In this document: in pieces, positions 7,869 through 16,969 of the stretch
Numbering within the stretch: position 1 is the first letter of the stretch
How the letters are laid out: the number at the start of each line of letters is the position of its first letter
From: Stappia taiwanensis
Lineage (GTDB): Bacteria; Pseudomonadota; Alphaproteobacteria; Rhizobiales; Stappiaceae
Assembly (NCBI RefSeq): GCF_014635285.1
Contig: NZ_BMCR01000005.1
Location: forward strand, 245,760-309,759
Reading direction: 5' to 3'
Length of the DNA: 64,000 nucleotides
Notes under the pieces: model-generated
What the model saw: only the letters and a program-made list of their open reading frames with translations
Databases searched by the model: none
Told to the model about the DNA's origin: nothing
Made by a program: the position numbers and the translations under genes

Positions 7869-9167
7869 CTACATCAGACTTGGCAGGAACAGGGTGATCG
7901 CGGGGAAGGCCAGCAGCAGGCCCATGCGCACCACGTCGATGGCGATAAAAGGCATCACTCCGCGATAAATTGTCGTAAGTTTGATGTCCTTTTGCGCAGA
8001 ATTGATCACGAAGACGTTCATTCCGATCGGCGGCGTGATCAAGCCGAGCTCGATGGCGACGACCACCATGACGCCGAACCAGATCGGATCGAACCCGAGC
8101 TGGGTCACAACCGGAAACAGGATCGGCACGGTCAGCACCACCATCGCCATGCTGTCGAGCACGCAGCCCAGCAGCAGGTAGAGCAGCAGGATCAAAAGCA
8201 TGATCACATAGCGGTTGACCGGCAGCGACGTCAGGTAATCGGCGACGTTCTGCGGCGTCTGGGTGATCGCCAGGAAGTAGCTGAACAGCAGCGCCCCCAT
8301 GAAGACGACGAAGATCGACACCGACACCCGCAGGCTGTCGATGAGGCACTCCATGATCGCCTTGCGGTCAAGCCGGCGCCGGGCAAGACCGATGGCCAAG
8401 GCGCCGCAGGCGCCAAGCGCGGCCGCTTCCGTCGGTGTCACGACACCGAGATAGATGCCGCCGACGACCAGCACGAACAAGAGCCCGATGGCCCAAACGC
8501 TGCGCAGCGCGGCGAAGGCTTCGCCCCAGCTGTGGCGCGTGCCGACCGGCATCGAGGCCGGACGCAAATGCGCGATCAGCGTCACGGTCAGCATGTAGAG
8601 CGCGACCGCCAGGAGCCCCGGAACGAGACCGGCAATGAACAGCGTGCCGATGTTCTGCTCGGTGATGATGCCGTAGACGGCAAGCACGATGGAGGGCGGG
8701 ATCAGAATGCCAACGGTTCCGCCCGCCGCGATCACGCCGGAGGAGACGGAATCGCAGTAGCCGACGCGCCGCATTTCCGGCAGGGCCACCTTGGTCAGCG
8801 TCGCGGCGGTGGCGATGGACGAACCTGAAATGGCGGCGAAACCGGCGCAGGAGGCAATGGTGGACAGGGCCAGCCCGCCCCGGCGATGCCCCAGCCAGGC
8901 TTCCGCCGCGCGGAACAGCTCCCGGCTCATGCCGGACCGGGTGGCGAACGCGCCCATCAGGATGAACATGGGGATCATCGCCAGGTGATAGGTGGTCGCG
9001 GTGGACAGCGGCGACAGCGCCACCAGCCGCAGCGCCTGCTCCATCCCGACGACGGCGCCGAAGCCACCGATGCCGACGACCGCCATGGCGATGCCGACCG
9101 GCACGCGCAGCGCCATCATCAGGAACAGCGCGGAAAAGCCCGCAATCGTAACGAATTCTCTATCCAT
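7869..9167 (-). CDS. dctM: TRAP transporter large permease (DctM)
   Basis: A 432-residue, strongly hydrophobic protein with the DctM pattern of about 12 membrane segments and the conserved cytoplasmic-side signatures SGSSIATAATLTKVALPEMRR and GGTVGILIPPSI. It forms the sodium-driven transport subunit together with DctQ just upstream and the periplasmic receptor DctP. Being inside the meta-pathway operon, it probably imports an aromatic acid or a pathway-related carboxylate. The specific ligand cannot be read from the sequence. Confidence 0.92.
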   Translation of the reverse strand: MDREFVTIAGFSALFLMMALRVPVGIAMAVVGIGGFGAVVGMEQALRLVALSPLSTATTYHLAMIPMFILMGAFATRSGMSRELFRAAEAWLGHRRGGLALSTIASCAGFAAISGSSIATAATLTKVALPEMRRVGYCDSVSSGVIAAGGTVGILIPPSIVLAVYGIITEQNIGTLFIAGLVPGLLAVALYMLTVTLIAHLRPASMPVGTRHSWGEAFAALRSVWAIGLLFVLVVGGIYLGVVTPTEAAALGACGALAIGLARRRLDRKAIMECLIDSLRVSVSIFVVFMGALLFSYFLAITQTPQNVADYLTSLPVNRYVIMLLILLLYLLLGCVLDSMAMVVLTVPILFPVVTQLGFDPIWFGVMVVVAIELGLITPPIGMNVFVINSAQKDIKLTTIYRGVMPFIAIDVVRMGLLLAFPAITLFLPSLM

Positions 9168-9169
9168 CT

Positions 9170-9730
9170 TCAGACCTCGGCATCGGGAAGCTGCGGGCTG
9201 GTTTCCAGCCTCTCGGCCTCGGTGCCGGTCGACAGCATGAGGAGACGAAGCGCGGTCACCAGCGTGGCGAGCGCACAGCCGGCGACCATCAGCCAGTAGG
9301 CCGGCCAGATTGGCAGACGCAGGTCGTAGCTGTATTCGCCGGTGGCAAAGACATCGGCGGCATTGGTTCCCATCATCACCGTCAGCGTGCCGAAGGCGAT
9401 GAGAACAATCGCGGTGGCGAAGATGTCCATGGCCCGGCGCACTCTGGGGCCGACCGCCGCATGCAGCAGGTCGACGCTGATATGCGCCCCGCTGAAGTTG
9501 ACGATGGACGCGCCCCAGAAGATGGCGATGCCGAGCGCCAACCGCCCGAAGTCATGGGCATCGGGGATCGGCGCGCCGGCGATGTAGCGCATGAAGGCGG
9601 AGACGAAGATCAGCAACGTCACCAGCCCCATAATAATGGCGGCCGCCGCCTCGATGCGCGCGGCGAACAAGCGGAGCCCGAGGGCTCCGCTCAAGGGGGT
9701 GTTGCGCTCAGAAACGGGCGTCATATGCAT
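9170..9730 (-). CDS. dctQ: TRAP transporter small permease (DctQ)
   Basis: About 186 residues with four membrane helices, typical of DctQ. The conserved region (FVSAFMRYIAG..IPDAHDFGRLALGIAIFWGA) is in the first half. The probable start (ATG 9730 or 9724) overlaps the 3' end of the dctP gene by about 20 bp, which implies translational coupling; the gene ends 2 bp before dctM. Confidence 0.88.
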   Translation of the reverse strand: MHMTPVSERNTPLSGALGLRLFAARIEAAAAIIMGLVTLLIFVSAFMRYIAGAPIPDAHDFGRLALGIAIFWGASIVNFSGAHISVDLLHAAVGPRVRRAMDIFATAIVLIAFGTLTVMMGTNAADVFATGEYSYDLRLPIWPAYWLMVAGCALATLVTALRLLMLSTGTEAERLETSPQLPDAEV

Positions 9731-10727
9731 CAAGCCGTTCGACGAGCGCGTTGTAGATCTCATCGGCGTCATGACCGGCCTTGGTCACGGCCGCACGCCA
9801 CTCATCCAGCAGGAAGGCGGACGCCTCGCGCCACTGCTGCACATCCGCCTCGCTCAGTTCGGTCACCGTGTGCTTGGGATCGTCCACGAACATCTGACGC
9901 CCCTCGCGGTCGAATTCGAACCAGCCGGTGGCCAGCTTTTCCGCCCATTCCGGGGTGCAATGCGCGTCGATGACCGCACGATGCGCCTCCGACAGGTGCT
10001 CGTACCGGTCCTTGTTCATCGCGATGATGAAGTTGGTGACGTAAAGCGGCATGTCCGCGTGATACGTGGTCACGTCATCCATGCCGAAGATGTAGATCGA
10101 GCGCCAGGGGAAGGCGATGCCATCGGCGGCCCCACGCTCCAGCACCTCGCGCGCCTCCGACGGACCGACCTGGATCGAGGACGCTCCATTGGCCTGCATC
10201 AGCCGGCCGATGGTGCCGTTGGGCGGGCGGATGGCCAGCCCCTCCAGATCCGACGGCTGACGCACTTCCCGCGTGGTGTGCAGCGTGCCGGGATCGTGCA
10301 GGTGGATCATGCACAGCTTGACGTCGCGCATCTCCTTGTCGGCATAGGCCTGGTACCACTCGTTGATGGCCCGGGTGCCACCGGCGCCATCGCTGATGAA
10401 GAAGGGCAACTCGCCCAGCGCCGCGATGGGGAAGCGGCCCGGCGTGTGGCCGGGATTGGCCCAGACGAAATCGGCGATGCCGAAGCGGGCGATGTCATAC
10501 TCGTCCTTCGCCTTGCCAAGCTGGCCGGCGGGATAGAAATTGAAGGTCAGCGCCCCATCCGTCGCCGCGGTGATGGAGTCTCCCCAGACCTTGAACCCCC
10601 TGGAATGCAGCGGGTGCTGCATCGGCAGATCGTGCGAGAAGTTGAACTCGACCTTCTCCTGCGCCCCGGCAACCGTGCCGCCCATGAGGGCCATGGCGCC
10701 AAGCGCGCCGAGCAGAATGCGTTTCAT
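9708..10727 (-). CDS. dctP: TRAP transporter periplasmic solute receptor (DctP family)
   Basis: A 339-residue receptor with a signal peptide (MKRILLGALGAMALMGGTVAGAQ) and the DctP fold, beginning FNFSHDLPMQHPLHSRGF. The ATG at 10727 follows AAGGGAGGAAAGTCACA. The region GLAIRPPNGTIGRLMQANGA carries the conserved arginine that normally binds a substrate carboxylate, so the ligand is likely an organic acid. It lies between the tautomerase gene and dctQ in the meta-pathway operon. Confidence 0.9.
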   Translation of the reverse strand: MKRILLGALGAMALMGGTVAGAQEKVEFNFSHDLPMQHPLHSRGFKVWGDSITAATDGALTFNFYPAGQLGKAKDEYDIARFGIADFVWANPGHTPGRFPIAALGELPFFISDGAGGTRAINEWYQAYADKEMRDVKLCMIHLHDPGTLHTTREVRQPSDLEGLAIRPPNGTIGRLMQANGASSIQVGPSEAREVLERGAADGIAFPWRSIYIFGMDDVTTYHADMPLYVTNFIIAMNKDRYEHLSEAHRAVIDAHCTPEWAEKLATGWFEFDREGRQMFVDDPKHTVTELSEADVQQWREASAFLLDEWRAAVTKAGHDADEIYNALVERLDAYDARF

Positions 10728-10752
10728 TGTGACTTTCCTCCCTTGGATAAGG

Positions 10753-10968
10753 TCAACCCCGGTCCGTGTCCTGGCGTTCCGCGCGGATTTCGGCGATGGA
10801 CCGTCCGCCAATCGCCCAGTTCTCGGCCGGCAACTCCCGGATTGCGACGCGAATGGTGTGGCGCGGTGCCGACACCGTCCGCTCCACCGCATCCGTGACT
10901 TCGGTGATGAGCGCGGATTTCTGTTCCGGCGTACGCCCCTCGATCATCGTGACTTCGACAAGTGGCAC
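10753..10968 (-). CDS. dmpI: 2-hydroxymuconate tautomerase (4-oxalocrotonate tautomerase family)
   Basis: A 71-residue tautomerase-superfamily protein beginning (GTG start) Met-Pro-Leu-Val-Glu-Val. Removal of the initiator exposes Pro1, the catalytic base. The usual Arg around position 40 is present in the segment RVAIRELPAENWAIGG. GTG 10968 follows GAGGGAGGAAGATC. The enzyme would ketonise 2-hydroxymuconate made by the operon's semialdehyde dehydrogenase, feeding the decarboxylase next door. Confidence 0.88.
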   Translation of the reverse strand: MPLVEVTMIEGRTPEQKSALITEVTDAVERTVSAPRHTIRVAIRELPAENWAIGGRSIAEIRAERQDTDRG

Positions 10969-10989
10969 GATCTTCCTCCCTCTGTTGCG

Positions 10990-11757
10990 TCAGACGACTG
11001 AGAAGCCGACGCGCCCCAGATGCTGGATACGCGCTTCGACCTGCATTCCGACCTGCAACGGCACCGCCGCCGTCGCTGCTCCCGCCAGCACGATGTCGCC
11101 GGGTTCCAGCACATGGCCGGCCCGCGCCGTCATCCGCGCGGCGGCGACGAGCGCCCGCAGCGGGTGGCCGAGAATGGCGGCGGAGGAGCCGATTTCGCGC
11201 GGGGCGCCGTTGATGCTCAGCACGATCCCCAGATTGGCGATGTCGGTGTCCGGCTTGGCGCGGGGGCCAAGGAAGAAGGCCGCCGACGAGGAGTTGTCGG
11301 CAACGACATCGCCGAGCGCGAAGCGGAAATTCTCGTAGCGCGAGTCGATGATCTCAACCGCCGGCGCAAGAGCCTCCACCGCCAGCGCGGCCTCGGCCAG
11401 GCTCACCTCGCCCGTTAGCCGGCGCCCCAGGATGAAGGCCACCTCGGGCTCGGCGCGCGGATGGATGAAGTCGGCACGGGCAAGCGTGCCCCCCTCCTCC
11501 CGGCGCATGGTGTCGGTCAGCCGCCCCCAGGTCACCTCATCAACGCCGACCTGCTCCATCTTGGCGCGGCTGGTCAGCCCCATCTTCACGCCGATGACAC
11601 GCTCGCCCCGCGCCTTGCGCAATTCGATGCCATGGGCCTGGACCGCGTAGCCCGTGGCCGCCTCAATTTCCGAGCCTTTCGGCAGTTGCGGGGTTGCCGT
11701 GGCTGTCAGAATGGCCTGATCCAGCCGTTCGGCGATGGAAACGAGATCGTTGCTCAT
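10990..11757 (-). CDS. dmpH: 2-oxo-3-hexenedioate (4-oxalocrotonate) decarboxylase, DmpH-like
   Basis: A 255-residue member of the hydratase/decarboxylase (FAH-like) family. The segments [17 protein letters not shown] and [24 protein letters not shown] resemble DmpH/XylI rather than the hydratases DmpE/XylJ, so decarboxylation of 4-oxalocrotonate to 2-oxopent-4-enoate is the likely reaction. The conserved Glu pair of the metal site is in [12 protein letters not shown] 11757 overlaps the aldolase stop by 4 bp (ATGA). Its paralogue in the same operon (13722-14522) carries the hydratase signature, supporting the split of roles. Confidence 0.83.
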   Translation of the reverse strand: MSNDLVSIAERLDQAILTATATPQLPKGSEIEAATGYAVQAHGIELRKARGERVIGVKMGLTSRAKMEQVGVDEVTWGRLTDTMRREEGGTLARADFIHPRAEPEVAFILGRRLTGEVSLAEAALAVEALAPAVEIIDSRYENFRFALGDVVADNSSSAAFFLGPRAKPDTDIANLGIVLSINGAPREIGSSAAILGHPLRALVAAARMTARAGHVLEPGDIVLAGAATAAVPLQVGMQVEARIQHLGRVGFSVV

Positions 11758-12785
11758 TGGGTGACCTTTCCGGCGGCAAGGTCGAGCGCCACATCGACGA
11801 TCATGTCCTCCTGTCCGCCAATCATCTTGCGTTTGCCCAGTTCGACGAGAATGTCCGAGGTGGGGATGCCGTAATCCGCCGAGGTCTTCTCCGCATGGCG
11901 CAGGAAGGAGGAATAGACACCGGCATAGCCGAGCATCAGGCTCTCCCGGTCGACGCGCACCGGGCGGTCCATCAACGGCCGGACGAGATCGTCCGCCGCG
12001 GCCGACAGCCGGGCGAAATCGCACCCGGTTGCAAAGCCCAGCCGGTCGAGCACCGCGACCAGCGCTTCGATGGGGGCATTGCCGGCGCCGGCGCCCAGAC
12101 CGGCGAGCGAGCCATCCACCCGCACCGCACCGGCGCGGATGCCGGCCACGGCATTGGCGACGCCATGATGCAGGTTCTCATGGGTGTGAATGCCGACTTC
12201 CGTCTCCGGGCGCAGGCCCTCACGCAGCGCCGTCACCCGCGCGATCACATCCTCCGGCAGCATCGCGCCGGAACTGTCGACCACATAGACGCATTCCGCG
12301 CCGTAGCTTTCCATCAGCTTCGCCTGCTCCAGCAGCGACGCGGGATCGGTCATATGCGCCATCATCAGGAAGCAGGCCGTGTCATAGCCAAGGTCGCGCG
12401 CGACCCGGATATGCTGGCGTGACACATCCGCCTCGGTGCAATGGGTCGCAACCCGCACCGAGCGTGCCCCCGCCGCATAGGCAGCCTTCAGATCGTCGGC
12501 AAGGCCAATGCCCGGAACCAGAAGAACGGTGATGCGGGCGCTCTTAACCACATCCGCGGCCGCAGAGATCCAGTCCAGATCGGAATGGCTGCCAAACCCG
12601 TAGGTGAAGGAGGAGCCGGACAGCCCGTCCCCGTGGGTGACTTCCAGCGCATCCACCCCGGCGGCATCGAGTGCGCCCGCGATCTTCCGCACATCCTCCA
12701 GGCTTGCCTGATGGCGCAGCGCGTGCATTCCGTCGCGCAAGCTCACATCCTGGATGTAGAGCCGGTCCTTGTTGGTGATGGCCAT
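11754..12785 (-). CDS. dmpG: 4-hydroxy-2-oxovalerate aldolase
   Basis: A 343-residue class II pyruvate aldolase of the DmpG/BphI family. The N-terminal catalytic set RDGMHALRH places Arg17, Asp18 and His21 as in DmpG; GIHTHEN gives the two metal-binding histidines. A C-terminal helical domain (from about residue 275) serves communication with the dehydrogenase partner. The enzyme splits 4-hydroxy-2-oxovalerate into pyruvate and acetaldehyde, channelling the aldehyde to the acetaldehyde dehydrogenase encoded one base upstream. Length and motifs are fully standard. Confidence 0.95.
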   Translation of the reverse strand: MAITNKDRLYIQDVSLRDGMHALRHQASLEDVRKIAGALDAAGVDALEVTHGDGLSGSSFTYGFGSHSDLDWISAAADVVKSARITVLLVPGIGLADDLKAAYAAGARSVRVATHCTEADVSRQHIRVARDLGYDTACFLMMAHMTDPASLLEQAKLMESYGAECVYVVDSSGAMLPEDVIARVTALREGLRPETEVGIHTHENLHHGVANAVAGIRAGAVRVDGSLAGLGAGAGNAPIEALVAVLDRLGFATGCDFARLSAAADDLVRPLMDRPVRVDRESLMLGYAGVYSSFLRHAEKTSADYGIPTSDILVELGKRKMIGGQEDMIVDVALDLAAGKVTQ

Positions 12786-12786
12786 G

Positions 12787-13722
12787 TCAGGCAGCCTCCC
12801 CTTGCCGGGCGCGTGCCCAGCTTTCGGCCGCCGCCTTGGCCGCCGAGGTCATGATGTCGAGATTGCCGGCATAGGCGGGGAAATAGTCCGCCGCGCCTTC
12901 GACCTCGATGAAGATCGACGTCTTGAGCCCGGAGACCTTGCCGATGCCCGGCACGTTGAGCGGTGCGGTGTCGGAGATGCGCTCGAACTGCACGTCCTGT
13001 TTCAGCCGATAGCCGGGCACGTAGCTGCGGACCGCCTCGGCCATGCGCTGCACGCTGTCGCGGATCGCCGCTTCGTCGCCGCCTTCGCTCAGGGTGAAGA
13101 CGCTGTCGCGCATCAGCATCGGCGGCTCGGCCGGATTGAGAATGATGATCGCCTTGCCGCGCTCCGCGCCGCCGACCTGCTCGATGGCGCGCGCCGTGGT
13201 CTGGGTGAACTCGTCGATGTTCGCCCGGGTGCCGGGGCCTGCCGAACGCGAGGAGACCGAAGCCACGATTTCGGCATAGATCAGCCGGTCGCAGGCCCGC
13301 GCGACCGCATGAACCATCGGAATGGTCGCCTGCCCGCCGCAGGTCACCATGTTGAGGGCCGTTGCCTCGCGGTGGTCCTCAAGGTTCACCGGCGGCACCA
13401 CGAAGGGACCGATGGCTGCCGGCGTGAGGTCGATCACCTGCTTGCCGTCGGCCACGAGCACCGGGTGATGCGCCTGATGCGCCTTGGCCGAGGTGGCATC
13501 CATGACCACCGAGATATCGGCGTAGCCCGGCAAGGCCCGCAGGCCCTCAAGCCCCTCGTGGGTGGTGGCGACACCGAGATCGCGGGCGCGCTTCAGCCCG
13601 TCGCTGTCGGCGTCGATGCCGACCATCGCCGCCATTTCCAACTCGTCCGATCCCTTGAGGATCTTCATCATCAGGTCGGTGCCGATATTGCCCGAGCCGA
13701 TGATCGCAACCTTGTGCTTCAT
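12787..13722 (-). CDS. dmpF: Acetaldehyde dehydrogenase (acylating)
   Basis: A 311-residue CoA-acylating dehydrogenase. It has the Rossmann start [19 protein letters not shown] and the nucleophilic Cys near residue 128 ([12 protein letters not shown]). It converts acetaldehyde from DmpG to acetyl-CoA with NAD and forms a channelling complex with that aldolase. The start ATG overlaps the upstream hydratase stop by one base (TGATG), and it ends 1 bp before the aldolase ATG. Confidence 0.95.
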   Translation of the reverse strand: MKHKVAIIGSGNIGTDLMMKILKGSDELEMAAMVGIDADSDGLKRARDLGVATTHEGLEGLRALPGYADISVVMDATSAKAHQAHHPVLVADGKQVIDLTPAAIGPFVVPPVNLEDHREATALNMVTCGGQATIPMVHAVARACDRLIYAEIVASVSSRSAGPGTRANIDEFTQTTARAIEQVGGAERGKAIIILNPAEPPMLMRDSVFTLSEGGDEAAIRDSVQRMAEAVRSYVPGYRLKQDVQFERISDTAPLNVPGIGKVSGLKTSIFIEVEGAADYFPAYAGNLDIMTSAAKAAAESWARARQGEAA

Positions 13723-14522
13723 CAGACTGTCTCCGGAGGAGTGAAACGGGTCGCCACGCTGCCAAGGCCGGCAATGGAGGCACGGAAGGCATCGCCCGGG
13801 CGTGCCGGAACCATCGGTCCGAGGGCGCCAGACAGGATCACTTCGCCCGCCTTCAGCGGGCGGCCGACCGCCGCCATCTTGCGCACCAGCCAGAGCGCGG
13901 CGACCAGCGGATTGCCCATGCAGGCGGCACCCGCGCCGAAGCTCACCGGCTGACCGGCCCGCTCCAGCACCATGCCGCACAGCTCAAGATCGAGATCGGC
14001 AAGACGCACCGGGCGCGTGCCCAGAACGAACAGCCCGGAAGAGGCGTTGTCCGCCACCGTGTCGAGAATGCCGATCTTCCAGTCGCGGATGCGGCTGTCG
14101 ACGATCTCCAGCGCGGGAACCGCGTGGTCGATTGCCCGCGTCAGCTCGCTGATCGTCGTGTCGGGCGCGGCAAGATCGCGGTCGAGAACGAAGGCGATTT
14201 CCGCTTCGACCTTCGGCTGGATCAGCCCCGTCATCGGAATGTCCTGGCCATCGACATATTCCATGTCGGCGAACAGCATTCCGTAATCCGGCTGATCGAC
14301 ACCCAGTTGCGCCTGAACCGCCGTCGAGGTGAGACCGATCTTGCGCCCCACCAGTCGGCGGCCTGCGGACAGTCCCGTCTCGGTGATGCGATCCTGCACC
14401 GCATAGGCATCATCGAGCGTGGCACCCGGCCCAAGCGCCGGGGCAACGGGGTCGATGGGCGCGCAGTCCCGCGCGGCGGCCAGCAGGGCGCTGGCCACGG
14501 TTTCTTGTGTTTCCGTCAGCAT
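13722..14522 (-). CDS. dmpE: 2-oxopent-4-enoate (2-keto-4-pentenoate) hydratase, DmpE-like
   Basis: A 266-residue hydratase. The signature [23 protein letters not shown] and [30 protein letters not shown] match DmpE/MhpD/Xyl[11 protein letters not shown] carries the metal-site acidic residues. It adds water to 2-oxopent-4-enoate to give 4-hydroxy-2-oxovalerate for the aldolase. It sits directly after the semialdehyde dehydrogenase gene (10-bp gap). Confidence 0.9.
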   Translation of the reverse strand: MLTETQETVASALLAAARDCAPIDPVAPALGPGATLDDAYAVQDRITETGLSAGRRLVGRKIGLTSTAVQAQLGVDQPDYGMLFADMEYVDGQDIPMTGLIQPKVEAEIAFVLDRDLAAPDTTISELTRAIDHAVPALEIVDSRIRDWKIGILDTVADNASSGLFVLGTRPVRLADLDLELCGMVLERAGQPVSFGAGAACMGNPLVAALWLVRKMAAVGRPLKAGEVILSGALGPMVPARPGDAFRASIAGLGSVATRFTPPETV

Positions 14523-14532
14523 GGGGATCCCG

Positions 14533-16011
14533 TCAGATTTTCACGCAGATGTTGGAGCGCTCGGTGTAGAACTCGAGCGAGTGCTCGCCGCCTTCCCGGC
14601 CAATGCCCGACTGCTTGGAGCCGCCAAAGGCGGTTCGCAGGTCACGCAGGAACCAGGAATTCACCCAGACCAGACCGACCTCGATCCGTGGCGCGACGCG
14701 ATGCGCGCGCGAGACGTTTTCCGTCCAGATCGCCGAAGCAAGCCCGTAGTCCGTGTCATTGGCGAGCGCGATGGCCTCGTCTTCCGTGTCGAACGGGGCG
14801 ATGTGGCAGCAAGGGCCGAACACCTCCTCGCGCACCACGCGGCTGGTGTCCGGCAAACCGGTCCAGATCGTCGGCTGTACGAAACAGCCATTGTCCCGCG
14901 CGTCGCCAAAGGTCGGCACGCCGCCGCCGGTCACCACCGTCGCGCCCTCATCTTCCGCCAGCTTGTAGTAGGACAGCACCTTGTCGCGATGCTCCGCGGA
15001 GATCAGCGGCCCCATTCCAACATTTGCATCGTCCGGGCCGCCGAGAACGAGGCTTTCCGCCCCCGCCTTCAGCCGTGCGACGAACTCGTCAAACACCGGC
15101 CGCTCGACATAGACCCGCTCGGTGCCAAGGCAAACCTGACCGCAATTGGCGAAGGCCGACCGCATCGTCCCTTCGACCGCCTTGTCGAGATCCGCATCGG
15201 CAAAGACGATGCCGGCGTTCTTGCCGCCCAGCTCGAAGGAGACATCGCGCAGGCCCTTGGCGGCCTGGCGCATGATCGCCTCACCCGTACGGGTCTCGCC
15301 GGTGAAGGTGATGCCATCCACCAGCGGATGCTGGGTCAGGAATTCGCCGGCACTGTCCGGACCAAAGCCATGAACGACGTTGTAGACCCCCTTCGGAATG
15401 CCCACGGCGTTCATCACCTCGCCCAGCAGCGTCGTGGTGTGCGGGGTTTCCTCCGACGGCTTGACCACCACCGTATTGCCGCAGGCCAGCGCCGGGCCGA
15501 CCTTCCAGGTCATCAGCAGCAAGGGCAGGTTCCACGGAGAGATGACGCCGATCACGCCCTTCGGACGATAGAGCCCGTAGTTGATCGCGTGCGAGCCGTC
15601 CGGCGTATCGGTGCGGAAGAACTCGCCCCCCAGGTTCTTGATCATATCGGCGAAGGTCGCGAAATTCGCCGCGCCGCGCGGGATGTCGATCACCCGCGCC
15701 AGGCTTTTCGGCTTGCCGGTATCGGCAACCTCCGCTTCCAGAAACTCCTCGGATCGTTCGGCAATCGCCCGCGACAGGTCCTGAAGCAATGTCGCCCGTT
15801 CCTGCACGGTCATCGTGCCCCAGGGGCCGTTCAGGGCTGCCTTCGCGGCGCGGACCGCACGGTCCACATCCTCGCGCCCGGCCTCATGGACCCGGCCGAT
15901 CACCTCGCCCGTGACCGGCGACCTCTTGTCGAACATGCGGCCTGTCGTGGCGGGGACATAGGCACCGTCGATGAACAGACGATGCTCCGCCAGAGCCGTA
16001 GCTTGCAGCAT
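14533..16011 (-). CDS. dmpC: 2-hydroxymuconic semialdehyde dehydrogenase
   Basis: A 492-residue aldehyde dehydrogenase of the XylG/DmpC/HpaE group. The catalytic Cys is in FANCGQVCLGTERVYVE and the general base Glu in FELGGKNAG; ISPWNLPLLLMTWKVGPALACGN and KPSEETPHTTTLL form the NAD site. ATG 16011 follows GGGAGAAAACA. It is the first gene of a ten-gene operon (dmpC, E, F, G, H, I, dctP, Q, M, GST). 5-Carboxymethyl-2-hydroxymuconate semialdehyde (HpaE) is an alternative substrate, but the downstream genes are those of the catechol meta pathway, not the homoprotocatechuate one. Confidence 0.88.
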   Translation of the reverse strand: MLQATALAEHRLFIDGAYVPATTGRMFDKRSPVTGEVIGRVHEAGREDVDRAVRAAKAALNGPWGTMTVQERATLLQDLSRAIAERSEEFLEAEVADTGKPKSLARVIDIPRGAANFATFADMIKNLGGEFFRTDTPDGSHAINYGLYRPKGVIGVISPWNLPLLLMTWKVGPALACGNTVVVKPSEETPHTTTLLGEVMNAVGIPKGVYNVVHGFGPDSAGEFLTQHPLVDGITFTGETRTGEAIMRQAAKGLRDVSFELGGKNAGIVFADADLDKAVEGTMRSAFANCGQVCLGTERVYVERPVFDEFVARLKAGAESLVLGGPDDANVGMGPLISAEHRDKVLSYYKLAEDEGATVVTGGGVPTFGDARDNGCFVQPTIWTGLPDTSRVVREEVFGPCCHIAPFDTEDEAIALANDTDYGLASAIWTENVSRAHRVAPRIEVGLVWVNSWFLRDLRTAFGGSKQSGIGREGGEHSLEFYTERSNICVKI

Positions 16012-16086
16012 TGTTTTCTCCCATGCGCAGGCATCCCTCGCCCGCTTGCCCAAACGCTGCCGCCACATAACCGTTTTGTCAAATCT

Positions 16087-16140
16087 AAAAACGTTTTTTG
16101 TTTTTATAGTCGTTTATATATCATGCAAGCCGTTGATATA
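16087..16140. promoter_or_regulatory. AT-rich divergent promoter with two inverted repeats
   Basis: The 175-bp gap between the dehydrogenase operon and the GntR gene carries an AT-rich core unlike its surroundings. AAAAACGTTTTT (16087-16098) is a perfect palindrome, and TATATCA (16117-16123) pairs with TGATATA (16134-16140) across 10 bp. Either could be the operator of the divergently encoded FCD-type GntR. A lone CGATAC half-site follows at 16153. Confidence 0.5.
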
Positions 16141-16186
16141 CCGCTGAAAAGCCGATACACCATCACAGGACGCAAAGGGGCGGACG

Positions 16187-16942
16187 ATGAGCGAAGTGAG
16201 CACGGACACGCCGAGGACGACAAAACGCACCGCAATCGAGTCGGTTCAGGAGGAACTGAAGCGGCGGATCCTGAATTTCGAGCTGATGCCCGGCGACCGC
16301 CTGCACGTGGACAACCTGCGCCGCGAATTCGACGTGTCCACCGCGACCATGCGCGAGGCCCTGTCGCGCCTCATGACCGACACGCTGGTCACATCCGAGC
16401 GCCAACGCGGCTTCCAGGTCCGCGAACTCAGCCACGAGGATTTCCGCAACATCAGCGAGGCACGCAAGATCGTCGAGACCGGCGCCTTGCGCGTCTCGCT
16501 GTCCAACCGCGACGACGATTGGGAGGGCGATCTCTTCGCCGCCTATCACAAGCTGAAACTGGTCGAGGACCGGATCTTCACCCAGGGCGACATGACGCTT
16601 GCCGCCGAATGGCATCGCCGCAATTCAGATTTTCACGACTGCCTGGTGCGCAACTGCGACAACGCCTGGCTCACCGGGTTCCGGCACCAGTTGCACGAGC
16701 ACAGCAACCGCTATCTGCGGCTGGCCCTGATGAAGAACCTGAAGCAACGCGACGTGCGCAAGGAACACGCCGAGATTTTCGACAGCGCCATCAAGGGCGA
16801 GATCGACCACTGCGCGGCGCTGGTCGAACAGCACATCGAGGCCTCGGTGGCCGACGTCGCGCGCTATCTGCCGCAAACGGAGAGCGAATTCGCCAGCTTG
16901 CGCAATCTGCGCCCTGAACAAACCGCCCCCGTTCCCGAGTGA
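16187..16942 (+). CDS. GntR-family regulator, FCD (FadR C-terminal) subfamily
   Basis: A 251-residue regulator with an N-terminal winged helix (ESVQEELKRRILNFELMPGDRL..REFDVSTATMREALSRL) and an all-helical FCD ligand domain whose metal-binding pattern (EWHRRNSDFHDCL, later HAEIFDSAIKGEIDHC) is visible. ATG 16187 follows AAAGGGGCGGACG. It is divergent from the lower meta-pathway/TRAP operon and most likely represses it until a pathway carboxylate binds. It ends 27 bp from the convergent ugpC gene. Confidence 0.85.
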   Translation: MSEVSTDTPRTTKRTAIESVQEELKRRILNFELMPGDRLHVDNLRREFDVSTATMREALSRLMTDTLVTSERQRGFQVRELSHEDFRNISEARKIVETGALRVSLSNRDDDWEGDLFAAYHKLKLVEDRIFTQGDMTLAAEWHRRNSDFHDCLVRNCDNAWLTGFRHQLHEHSNRYLRLALMKNLKQRDVRKEHAEIFDSAIKGEIDHCAALVEQHIEASVADVARYLPQTESEFASLRNLRPEQTAPVPE

Positions 16943-16969
16943 AGCCCCCGCATGGGAGCCATGGCGGCC

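Noticed and set aside
6885..8828. Very long open frame antisense to the GST and dctM genes (similar ones at 14419-16917 and 30940-32931)
   Set aside because: High GC makes stop codons rare on the opposite strand. The peptides are full of Arg, His, Gly and Ala with no family pattern, while the sense strand encodes clear families with ribosome sites.
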